Below are positions 16,270 through 24,629 of a stretch of DNA of 64,000 nt, piece by piece. Source of the DNA: Methylobacillus flagellatus KT (lineage in GTDB: Bacteria; Pseudomonadota; Gammaproteobacteria; Burkholderiales; Methylophilaceae); the NCBI RefSeq assembly GCF_000013705.1, contig NC_007947.1:310001-374000 (forward strand), given 5' to 3'. The notes beneath the pieces were generated by a model, which saw nothing but the letters and a program-made list of their open reading frames with translations, searched no databases and was not told where the DNA came from. The position numbers and the translations under genes were made by a program. Numbering within the stretch: the stretch's first letter is position 1; every line of letters begins with the position of its first letter.

Positions 16270-17571
16270 TCAGGCCTTGATCTTGAAGGCGCTGGCATAG
16301 GCCTTGGGATCCTTGCCGTCCCATAGCACGCCGTCGATCAGCTTGCTGCTGCGCATCGGGTCGCTCGGTACGGCAATGCCCAGTGACTTGGCGGCCTCGG
16401 TATAGATATCGATGCGGTTGACCTTCTTGGTGATGGCAAGGTAATCCGGGTCCGTCTTCAGCAGGCCCCAGCGCTTGTGCTGGGTGAGGAACCACATGCC
16501 GTCCGATAGATAGGGGAAGGTCACCTTGCCGTCATTGAAGAACTTCATGTAGTTCGGGTCTTCCCATCGCTTGCCGATACCGTTGTCGTAATGGCCGAGG
16601 AAGCGGCCTTCGATCACACTTTCTGGCGCGTTGACGTAGGCCTTGCCTGAAATCAGCTTGGCGACGGCCGGGCGGTTGGCCGTGGCGTCGATATAGCGGC
16701 AGGCTTCGAGGATGGCCTTGGTCATGGCCAGGGCGGTATTGGGGTTCCTGGCGGTGAAATCCGCCGTCGTGCCCAATACCTTTTCCGGATGATCGGCCCA
16801 GATATCCTGGCTGGTGGCGACAGAGAAGCCGATCTTGTCGTGGATCGCCCGCGCGTTCCAGGGCTCGCCGACGCAATAGCCGTCCATGTTGCCGATGCGC
16901 ATATTGGCGACCATCTGCGGCGGCGGTACCACGATGGTCTTCACATCCTTGAACGGGTTGATGCCATAGGTGGCGAGCCAGTAGTAGAGCCACATGGCGT
17001 GGGTGCCGGTGGGGAAGGTCTGGGCGAAGGTGAAGTCGCGGTTTTCGTTGTCGATCAGGCGTTTGAGGGCTTGTCCTGTGGTGACGCCCTTTTCCTTGAG
17101 CTGGTTGGCGAGTGTGATGCCCTGGCCGTTGTGGTTCAGCGTCATGAGGATGGACATATCCTTCTGCTGTCCGCCTATGCCCATCTGCACACCGTAGACC
17201 ATGCCATAGAGCATGTGCGCGGCATGCAGTTCGCCATTGGCGACCTTGTCGCGGATACCAGCCCATGAGGCTTCCTTGGAGGGGGTGATCTTGATGCCGT
17301 ATTTCTTGTCGAAGCCCATTTGCGCAGCCACGACGACCGGCGCACAGTCGGTGAGCGGAATGAAGCCGATCTTCACTTCGGTAAGCTCCGGCGCATCTGA
17401 ACCTGCCGCCCAGGCCTGACGGCTGAGGGTGGAAGGGATTATGTCCAGCATGGCGGCGGCACCGAGGGTGCTGGCAATCGCCTGGTGAAAAAACCGCCGC
17501 CTGCCATGGTCCATATCGTCATTGCCAGCAGTGGGTTCGGGCAATGTCGGCTTGTATTCGGAATGACTCAT
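16270..17571 (-). CDS. nrtA: Nitrate ABC transporter substrate-binding protein, Tat signal
   Basis: A 433-residue NrtA/CmpA-type protein. A twin-arginine signal (HGRRRFFHQAI, then a hydrophobic run to SRQAWA) directs folded export. The mature part begins TEVKIGFIPLTDCAPVVVA and includes FPTGTHAMWLYYWLATYGIN and MDGYCVGEPWNARAI, typical of nitrate/bicarbonate binding proteins. It captures periplasmic nitrate for NrtB-NrtD. GGGAG lies before the ATG. It is first in a long minus-strand unit that I read as running through the porin, PilJ protein, cobA, narK and kinase fusion, since no other clear promoter was seen. Confidence 0.94.
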   Translation of the reverse strand: MSHSEYKPTLPEPTAGNDDMDHGRRRFFHQAIASTLGAAAMLDIIPSTLSRQAWAAGSDAPELTEVKIGFIPLTDCAPVVVAAQMGFDKKYGIKITPSKEASWAGIRDKVANGELHAAHMLYGMVYGVQMGIGGQQKDMSILMTLNHNGQGITLANQLKEKGVTTGQALKRLIDNENRDFTFAQTFPTGTHAMWLYYWLATYGINPFKDVKTIVVPPPQMVANMRIGNMDGYCVGEPWNARAIHDKIGFSVATSQDIWADHPEKVLGTTADFTARNPNTALAMTKAILEACRYIDATANRPAVAKLISGKAYVNAPESVIEGRFLGHYDNGIGKRWEDPNYMKFFNDGKVTFPYLSDGMWFLTQHKRWGLLKTDPDYLAITKKVNRIDIYTEAAKSLGIAVPSDPMRSSKLIDGVLWDGKDPKAYASAFKIKA

Positions 17572-17610
17572 CGTGACTCCCTGGATCAGTGGTTAAAGTA
17601 AACGCCCAAA

Positions 17611-17665
17611 CAAAAAAGGCGTCCTGAATGCAGACAGTGTGGTTGTCTGCATTCAGGACGCCTTT
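17611..17665 (-). terminator. Leader terminator of the nrtA unit
   Basis: Two perfectly complementary 22-base arms at 17665-17644 and 17636-17615 enclose a seven-base loop on the minus strand, and the run continues into T residues. This is the strongest hairpin in the window. It ends about 40 bases before the nrtA start, so unregulated transcripts should stop here. Confidence 0.93.
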
Positions 17666-17670
17666 GTCCT
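17655..17670 (-). promoter_or_regulatory. ANTAR-type P2 hexaloop in the nrtA leader
   Basis: The minus-strand RNA can pair AGGAC with GUCCU around the loop AAAGGC, which has A1 and G4. The hairpin shares 11 bases with the terminator 5' arm, so the two are mutually exclusive. Confidence 0.8.
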
Positions 17671-17755
17671 TGGTCTTCCATATCCGGGCCGATGCGCTGC
17701 TTCAGTCATCAGCGCGCGTTGCCCGGTATTGTCGAGATGCTGCTGGAACAATGGT

Positions 17756-17769
17756 AGCCGCCATTGGCT
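17756..17769 (-). promoter_or_regulatory. ANTAR-type P1 hexaloop in the nrtA leader
   Basis: The minus-strand RNA can pair AGCC with GGCU around the loop AAUGGC (A1, G4). It starts about 11 bases after the predicted transcription start. The same loop sequence is used by both hairpins of the nirC leader. About 85 bases separate it from P2, partly taken up by another possible stem (CCGGGC with GCCCGG). Confidence 0.7.
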
Positions 17770-17791
17770 GCCGCTGTTCAATCAGGCATCA

Positions 17792-17806
17792 GCAATTGTT
17801 GTGCCA
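17792..17806 (-). promoter_or_regulatory. Sigma-54 promoter of the nrtA unit
   Basis: The minus strand reads TGGCAC-AACAA-TTGC followed by T, a full match to the sigma-54 -24/-12 consensus. Transcription should start near 17780. Confidence 0.88.
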
Positions 17807-17894
17807 AGGGGAAATTATTTTTAAAACTTATTGTTATGTAAGGGATTTTATGAAATTTAAGGATTTTTGTTAATGTCGGCTGATCGTGGCGGAT

Positions 17895-17932
17895 TGCACC
17901 ACCTGAGTGCGGTTGCACCATCATTACCGCAC
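17895..17932. promoter_or_regulatory. NtrC-like enhancer sites upstream of nrtA
   Basis: TGCAC-CACCTGA-GTGCG at 17895-17911 matches nine of ten conserved positions of the NtrC dyad TGCAC-N7-GTGCA. A second inverted repeat, GTGCGGT with ACCGCAC, overlaps it and runs to 17932. Both sit just past the nasR stop codon, about 100 bases upstream of the sigma-54 promoter. The whole 17572-17932 gap is thus regulatory. Confidence 0.7.
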
Positions 17933-19228
17933 TCAGGATAGGGAATTCTGCTTGGCAAGGATGTTGTCGGCGACATCGATGATTTTGCGGTTTTGCTCCA
18001 TGGCGGTGCTGCGCAGGATCTTGTAGGCCTCCACCTCGCTGATGCCGCGCTTGCTCATGAGCAAGCCCTTGGCACGCTCGATCTGCTTTCTCTCCGCCAG
18101 TGCTTGCTTGGTTTCCGCCAGCTCGTTTTCAATCTCGGCAATCTGCTGCGATTGCTGTTGCAGCAGTGAGACAATGGACTCCATGGGATAGGCGTGCTGG
18201 CTGTCGTGTGCGAGGAAGGTGTAGGCGTTTTCCACCGGGATGGAGAGGTTGAAGAAGGCGCTGTCCAGCGTAGCGGACTGGGCCGGCTGACGGCGCACTT
18301 TCTGCAGGTACTGGCGGGTCTTTTCCAGGTCGTTCTTCGCCTCCTTGGCCAGCGTTTCCAGCATGTCGTGCATGCCCTTGATGAGCTGGCACTGGAGATG
18401 CCAGATATCGGTGAGGCGCTGGCTGCACAGCTCGAACCATTCGTCTCCGTCGTGCGTTTTCACGGCCTGGCCATCGTGCGCATGCGTGAGCTTGCCACGG
18501 AACTGCCGGTGCCGCTGGTGGATGCTGGTATCCATGGAGGCCGCCCATGCCTTCTGCAGCTGGTGGCCGCCAAACTGGCAGAACAACTCGAAATGCCTGT
18601 CCTGCAAGGCAATCAGTTCCAGCAGCTTCTGCTGGTGTTCCTGCTGTACTTGGCCGGAGCCGAACATGTAGGAGCCGACGGCGCGTTCCTGCCCGGCAAA
18701 CTCCTTGCCTTGCACCAGGTTGTAAAGCGCGAGCAGATAGGTGGAAATCTTGCTGTTGACGGCATTGTCGGTAATGTCGAAGATCAGCGAGATCAGGCAG
18801 CCGACGAAACGATTGAACGACTGTATGCAGTCAGGAAATGAAATCTTGTGCAGGGTGACCTGGTGGCGCAGCGCTTTCAACTGGTCGAACCCGAGCAATA
18901 TCCACGAAATCAGGGTGAGCTGCTTGGCATCGACCATGCTGTCATGCTCCAGGTGACGCTGCAATGCTTCGCGGAACCTGAGTTCCAGGCCCTGGTTCTG
19001 TTCGATGATGTCACTGCGCTCCCTGCCGAAACGCTGACCGGCCGACGCCAGGTAAAGGCAGCTTGCGCCGCGCTCTGCCTGGATCTGGTGAATGATCAGG
19101 CCGATGGTCTCGACAAAGACGGTGCATGCCGAAAGCCGTTCGAGCTCCTCGATATGCCGGATCTTGGCCAGAATGATGGTTTGGTCGGGAGAAAAGTCTT
19201 TCATATTAAACTCGGTAGCAATAATCAT
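17933..19228 (-). CDS. nasR: Nitrate-responsive antiterminator NasR (NIT + ANTAR domains)
   Basis: A 431-residue RNA-binding regulator. The N-terminal half is a NIT (nitrate/nitrite sensing) domain, recognised by FVETIGLIIHQIQAERGASC, the region around LALYNLVQGKEFAGQERAVG, and a long helical body. The C-terminal 75 residues are an ANTAR domain, KQALAERKQIERAKGLLMSK followed by RGISEVEAYKILRSTAMEQN. In Klebsiella NasR, nitrate binding to NIT lets ANTAR bind leader RNA and prevent termination; three matching leaders lie in this window. I chose the ATG at 19228, which has AGGA five bases upstream; the ATG at 19204 lacks a ribosome-binding site. The gene is downstream of nirC and the second kinase fusion, so it is probably expressed through an antiterminated leader itself. 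Confidence 0.93.
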   Translation of the reverse strand: MIIATEFNMKDFSPDQTIILAKIRHIEELERLSACTVFVETIGLIIHQIQAERGASCLYLASAGQRFGRERSDIIEQNQGLELRFREALQRHLEHDSMVDAKQLTLISWILLGFDQLKALRHQVTLHKISFPDCIQSFNRFVGCLISLIFDITDNAVNSKISTYLLALYNLVQGKEFAGQERAVGSYMFGSGQVQQEHQQKLLELIALQDRHFELFCQFGGHQLQKAWAASMDTSIHQRHRQFRGKLTHAHDGQAVKTHDGDEWFELCSQRLTDIWHLQCQLIKGMHDMLETLAKEAKNDLEKTRQYLQKVRRQPAQSATLDSAFFNLSIPVENAYTFLAHDSQHAYPMESIVSLLQQQSQQIAEIENELAETKQALAERKQIERAKGLLMSKRGISEVEAYKILRSTAMEQNRKIIDVADNILAKQNSLS

Positions 19229-19319
19229 GCGCGTCCTGTCGATGCTGAATCCAACGATGATGGGGCAATCGGTCAGGCCACCACGGGGCGGGCAGTATGC
19301 CCTGTAACCTGGATGTCTT

Positions 19320-19333
19320 GCCTGCATGCAGGC
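19320..19333. repeat. 14-base palindrome between kinase copy 2 and nasR
   Basis: GCCTGCATGCAGGC is a perfect palindrome directly after the kinase stop codon and 92 bases before the nasR start. It might be a protein-binding site or a short RNA stem. No T run follows, so it is not a terminator. Confidence 0.45.
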
Positions 19334-21058
19334 TCAGGAGCGTTGAATGATGCACAGCAGGATGATGACGAGCAACAATAATAGCAGGCTGGTCGTCTTC
19401 CAGAACAGGAGCGGATTCTTCTCAATCAGCCCGCTCCTGTGCCGGTCGAGGAATTGCCGGTTGGGGTGCCTCAGGTCATGCATGAATTCCGACAGCGCAG
19501 GATAGCGTTTGTGTGGTTCCGGATGCACGGCTTTTGCGAGCGCATCGTCTATCCACGAAGGGATGCCGTTGTGTCCGTCGATGGCGGAGAGATAGGACAG
19601 GCGCTGCAGTTGCGTGCGTGACTTGATTTTGGCGGCTTGGGCGCCGTAAGGCAGCTTGCCCGTGAGCATCTGATAGGCGATGACGCCCAGCGAAAACTGA
19701 TCCGACTGCGGCGAGCCGGGCTCGCCGAGGAAATACTCAGGCGCCATGTATTGAATGGCGCCCGGAACGGGCAGGCTTTCCAGAGGATGGCTCTCTTCCA
19801 GGCCTGCGACCCGGACTGCGCCGAAGTCGATGATTTTGACCACGCTATTGCGGTCTATCATGATGTTTTCCGGACGCAGGTCCTGATGCAGCATCTCGGC
19901 GCGATGGAAGGCCTGCAGGCCTTTGGCAATTTGCTCGACGATGCCGCGCACCGTTTCCAGCGACGGCCTGGGATGATCCCGCATCCATTGCGCGAGGGTG
20001 ATGCCCTCGATGAACTCCATGGCGACATAAAGATATTGCGGCTTCCGTTCGCGCTTGCATGGCTTCAGCACGTGTGCGTGATTGAGGCGGCGAGCCACCC
20101 ATTCCTCGAGTGCGAAGCGGTTCAACTGCGCCGGATTGGCGACCAGGTCGGTAGATGGGGTCTTGAGCGCCACCTGCTGGCCGGTAGCGTTGTCGATCGC
20201 CAGGTAGAGGTGGCTACGGTGGCTGTGGTGCAGCTCCCTGAGGATATGGTAGCCGTCGAAATCGGTTCGTGCTTCCAGTATTGGCGGCGCGCGCAGGTCC
20301 GCGGATGGAAAGCGGCCAGGCTGGCGAAGGTCGAGACGGTCTATCCTGACAATCTGTATGGTCAGGTTATCCCGGCTGCCGCGCTCAAGAGCCCCTTCTA
20401 CAATTCGTCTTGCAGCGGCGTCTAGGTCATCAGCATTATTGGAGATGGCGGCGGCGATGCATTGCGCATCCGCATGTTCGTATACGCCGTCTGAGGCCAG
20501 CAGGAAGATATCTCCCTGTTCGACCGGTATGCATAGGTAGTCGATCTCGACTTGCGGACCTATGCCCAATGCCCGGCTCAGGTAGTGCTGCTCTGCATTG
20601 ACGGCAACCCTGTGATCCTCGGTGAGTTGCTCGAGCGCTTGGCCGCTGAGCCTGTAGATGCGCGTGTCGCCGACATGAAACAGGTGGGCCTGGCCTGACT
20701 TGACGACCAGGGCGCTGAGGGTGCAGACATAGCCCTTGTCCTTGTCGTACCGGTATTGGCTGCGCCGGGTCTGGGCATAGAGCCAGGAATTGACCGCGTT
20801 CAAGACGCAGCTGACGGCATGTTTGACGCTCCAGGCATCAGAAGTGCAGTAATAATCGCTGAGCAGGTTGCGGATCGCGGACTCGCTGGCGACCTGGCTG
20901 ACGGTACTGCTGCTGATCCCGTCAGCCAGCGCCACCAAGATGCCCTTGGTGGCGAGCTGATGGCCTCGCGGTATGCACGCGCCATGGAAATCCTGGTTGA
21001 TGTCCTTGCACCCCCGGTCCGAATGCTGGCCGATGGAAATGGCGAGCGTATCGTTCAT
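19334..21058 (-). CDS. PP2C phosphatase / Ser-Thr kinase fusion, tail-anchored (copy 2)
   Basis: A 574-residue protein with the same layout as 8373-10070. The PP2C part shows NQDFHGACIP, LVALADGISSS, HVGDTRIYRL, LLASDGVYEHAD and SRDNLTIQIV. The kinase part has its lysine in QVALKTP, the catalytic loop HQDLRPENIMID (HQD rather than HRD), DFG in IIDFGAVR and MAPEYF. The glycine loop (LHHSHRSHLYLA) is degenerate. A strongly hydrophobic C-terminal segment (SLLLLLLVIILLCII) is the probable membrane anchor. The two copies have diverged substantially, so this is not a recent duplication. The ATG at 21058 has AGGA upstream and lies 34 bases after nirC. A role in nitrate transport or signalling is inferred from position. 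Confidence 0.9.
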   Translation of the reverse strand: MNDTLAISIGQHSDRGCKDINQDFHGACIPRGHQLATKGILVALADGISSSTVSQVASESAIRNLLSDYYCTSDAWSVKHAVSCVLNAVNSWLYAQTRRSQYRYDKDKGYVCTLSALVVKSGQAHLFHVGDTRIYRLSGQALEQLTEDHRVAVNAEQHYLSRALGIGPQVEIDYLCIPVEQGDIFLLASDGVYEHADAQCIAAAISNNADDLDAAARRIVEGALERGSRDNLTIQIVRIDRLDLRQPGRFPSADLRAPPILEARTDFDGYHILRELHHSHRSHLYLAIDNATGQQVALKTPSTDLVANPAQLNRFALEEWVARRLNHAHVLKPCKRERKPQYLYVAMEFIEGITLAQWMRDHPRPSLETVRGIVEQIAKGLQAFHRAEMLHQDLRPENIMIDRNSVVKIIDFGAVRVAGLEESHPLESLPVPGAIQYMAPEYFLGEPGSPQSDQFSLGVIAYQMLTGKLPYGAQAAKIKSRTQLQRLSYLSAIDGHNGIPSWIDDALAKAVHPEPHKRYPALSEFMHDLRHPNRQFLDRHRSGLIEKNPLLFWKTTSLLLLLLVIILLCIIQRS

Positions 21059-21092
21059 GTTGTCCTGTCAGTCGCCCTGGCACACCTGACTA

Positions 21093-21905
21093 TCATCCAA
21101 TACTGCGTTTCGGCGCTGTGCGGATATGGGTGGAATACAGGGTCAGCCCGGTGAATGCCAATCCCCCGACCAGGTTGCCGAGCACGACGGGCAGCTCGTT
21201 CCAGATCAGGTAGTCCATGATGGAGAAATTGCCGCCCATGATGAGCGCGGAGGGGAACAGGAACATATTGACGATGGAGTGCTCGAAGCCCATGCCGAAA
21301 AACACCATGATGGGCATCCACATCGCCATCACCTTGCCGGAAACGCTGGTGGAGATCATGGCGCCGACTACCCCGGTCGATACCATCCAGTTGCACATGA
21401 CGGCCCGGATGAATACCGTCAGCATGCCGGCCGCGCCAAATTCGGCATAGCCCAGTGTGCGCTTTTCGCCGATGCCCGCGATGATGGTGCCCACCTTGTC
21501 CGGCTCGGCTGCAAACCCATAGGTGAAGACGATGGCCATGAATACCGCGACCGTGAATGCACCGAGGAAATTGCCGACGAACACCAGCCCCCAGTTGCGT
21601 AGAATGCCTTTGACGGTGACGCCGGGGCGCTTGTCGATCAGGGCCAGGGGCGTGAGTACGAAGACACCGGTCAGCAGATCGAACCCCAGCAAGTAGAGCA
21701 TGACGAAGCCCACTGGAAACAGGATGGCGCCGATGAGGGGATAGCCGGTCTGCACCGAGGCGGTGACGGCAAACACGGCGGCCAGTGCCAGGATGGCACC
21801 GGCCATGTAGGCACGGATGATGGTGTCCCTGGTCGACATGAATACTTTCGACTCGCCGGCATCGACCATTTTGGTCACGAATTCTGAAGGTAGGAGATAA
21901 GCCAT
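21093..21905 (-). CDS. nirC: Formate/nitrite transporter family channel NirC
   Basis: A 270-residue inner-membrane protein of the FocA/NirC family with about six membrane helices. Family motifs include LLGFDLLTGVFVLTPLALID (the FNT omega-loop region), VFVGNFLGAF, CNWMVSTGVVGA and GFEHSIVNMFLFP with the pore histidine. Nitrite is the likely substrate, given the neighbours. I chose the ATG at 21905, which has GAGG nine bases upstream; an earlier ATG at 21941 would lie in the leader terminator tail. It is first in the nirC-kinase-nasR unit. Confidence 0.93.
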   Translation of the reverse strand: MAYLLPSEFVTKMVDAGESKVFMSTRDTIIRAYMAGAILALAAVFAVTASVQTGYPLIGAILFPVGFVMLYLLGFDLLTGVFVLTPLALIDKRPGVTVKGILRNWGLVFVGNFLGAFTVAVFMAIVFTYGFAAEPDKVGTIIAGIGEKRTLGYAEFGAAGMLTVFIRAVMCNWMVSTGVVGAMISTSVSGKVMAMWMPIMVFFGMGFEHSIVNMFLFPSALIMGGNFSIMDYLIWNELPVVLGNLVGGLAFTGLTLYSTHIRTAPKRSIG

Positions 21906-21920
21906 GATATTGCACCTCTT

Positions 21921-21980
21921 AAAAATAAAAAAAGCGTCCACTCCAGATACCCTTTTTCAAGTGCTATCTGGAGTGGACGC
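21921..21980 (-). terminator. Leader terminator of the nirC unit
   Basis: Perfect 16-base arms at 21980-21965 and 21949-21934 on the minus strand enclose a 15-base loop and are followed by a long T-rich tail. The tail ends 15 bases before the nirC start codon. Confidence 0.92.
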
Positions 21981-21988
21981 CATTGTCC
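21975..21988 (-). promoter_or_regulatory. ANTAR-type P2 hexaloop in the nirC leader
   Basis: The minus-strand RNA can pair GGAC with GUCC around AAUGGC (A1, G4). Its last six bases, GCGUCC less the loop boundary, belong to the terminator 5' arm, so folding P2 blocks termination. Confidence 0.78.
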
Positions 21989-22025
21989 TGATCGTCAAGT
22001 GATATATGGCACTGCCTGTAGACGC

Positions 22026-22047
22026 ATCGCGCCGCCATTGGCGCGAT
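22026..22047 (-). promoter_or_regulatory. ANTAR-type P1 hexaloop in the nirC leader
   Basis: The minus-strand RNA forms a perfect eight-pair stem, AUCGCGCC with GGCGCGAU, around the loop AAUGGC, the same six bases as P2. It starts about 15 bases after the predicted transcription start and lies 37 bases before P2. Confidence 0.85.
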
Positions 22048-22073
22048 CACTGCAGTCCATGCGTAGGGAACCA

Positions 22074-22088
22074 GCAAAAAATATGCCG
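22074..22088 (-). promoter_or_regulatory. Sigma-54 promoter of the nirC unit
   Basis: The minus strand reads CGGCAT-ATTTT-TTGC followed by T, keeping the essential GG and GC at correct spacing but weaker than the other two nitrate promoters. Predicted start near 22062. Confidence 0.65.
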
Positions 22089-22267
22089 AGGATGAAAACC
22101 ACCCAGGCATCCTTTTTATTTTCTGGTGTCGGTGGCTTGAGGTGATCAGCCTGTGATGCGGGCTGCCGGGCGGCTGCCCTCGGTTGCCGTCAGGCGTTGT
22201 TCCAATATTGGACCCCAGGCAGGTTGGGCCAGGACATTAGCCTAGCCAGGCAATAGGATGTGCTGGT

Positions 22268-22284
22268 TGCACGATTGTGGTGCG
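22268..22284. promoter_or_regulatory. NtrC-like site upstream of nirC
   Basis: TGCAC-GATTGTG-GTGCG has the same half-sites as the main site upstream of nrtA. It is about 180 bases upstream of the sigma-54 promoter. The remainder of the 21906-22301 gap shows nothing else I can name. Confidence 0.65.
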
Positions 22285-22301
22285 GTTGTGTCAGGGGCGC
22301 T

Positions 22302-24062
<1,761 letters not shown>

Positions 24063-24151
24063 TCGTAAAGGACGGTTGGGTGCTTGCAGGGGGAACCTCG
24101 CTTAGGCTGGCGCTGGATGTCTAGCATACCGCACTGCGCAAGCTTAGGGTA

Positions 24152-24167
24152 AAGCGGGTACCCGCTT
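24152..24167. repeat. 16-base palindrome after the small secreted protein gene
   Basis: AAGCGGGTACCCGCTT is a perfect palindrome ten bases past the stop codon of the 24177-24485 gene. As RNA it would form a six-pair stem with a four-base loop. The poor T tail makes it at best a weak terminator. Confidence 0.5.
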
Positions 24168-24176
24168 CAGAAAAGA

Positions 24177-24485
24177 CTAGCGGCCTTTGCCGCTCATGGA
24201 GCCGCGATTGAAATCCTTGTCGCCAGGGGGAATGCAGCGGCCGATACCGAACAAGCCGCCCTGGGTGCCGGGAGGGCAGCCCTGATTTTCCGGGTATTGC
24301 TTGGCGATCTTGTCCGCTTCAGCCTTTTTCTCCCTGTCCACATACTCCCACTTGCCGTTGGGGTGCAGTAGGATCTTGTCGCCATTTGCGGTCGTGGTTT
24401 CAATTGGCGGCGCGTCGTCCGGTGCCGCCGTCGCAGGCATGCTCAAGGCCAGCAGGGTCAAAAGGCTAACACAGGTCAATTTCAT
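24177..24485 (-). CDS. Small secreted protein, paralogue of the 255-536 gene
   Basis: A 102-residue protein with a signal peptide (MKLTCVSLLTLLALSMPATAA). Like its paralogue it has a TTANGDKILLHPNGKWEYVD element, then CPPGTQGGLFGIGRCIPPG and the tail DKDFNRGSMSGKGR. The conserved tail and paired cysteines are nearly identical between the two, whereas the middle differs. A periplasmic or surface location is inferred; I know of no function. Confidence 0.8.
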   Translation of the reverse strand: MKLTCVSLLTLLALSMPATAAPDDAPPIETTTANGDKILLHPNGKWEYVDREKKAEADKIAKQYPENQGCPPGTQGGLFGIGRCIPPGDKDFNRGSMSGKGR

Positions 24486-24629
24486 GCTTATCTCTCAAAT
24501 GTTGTTGGTTTGGGTTCCGGAATACTAGCAATATCTGTTCCGGAATGTTTTCAGCGCTGGTTCACGCTCTCAGTCTGCGGATTTGGTTTTATACTGGCGG
24601 GCATGAATGGGGATATATCATAAACCTAA

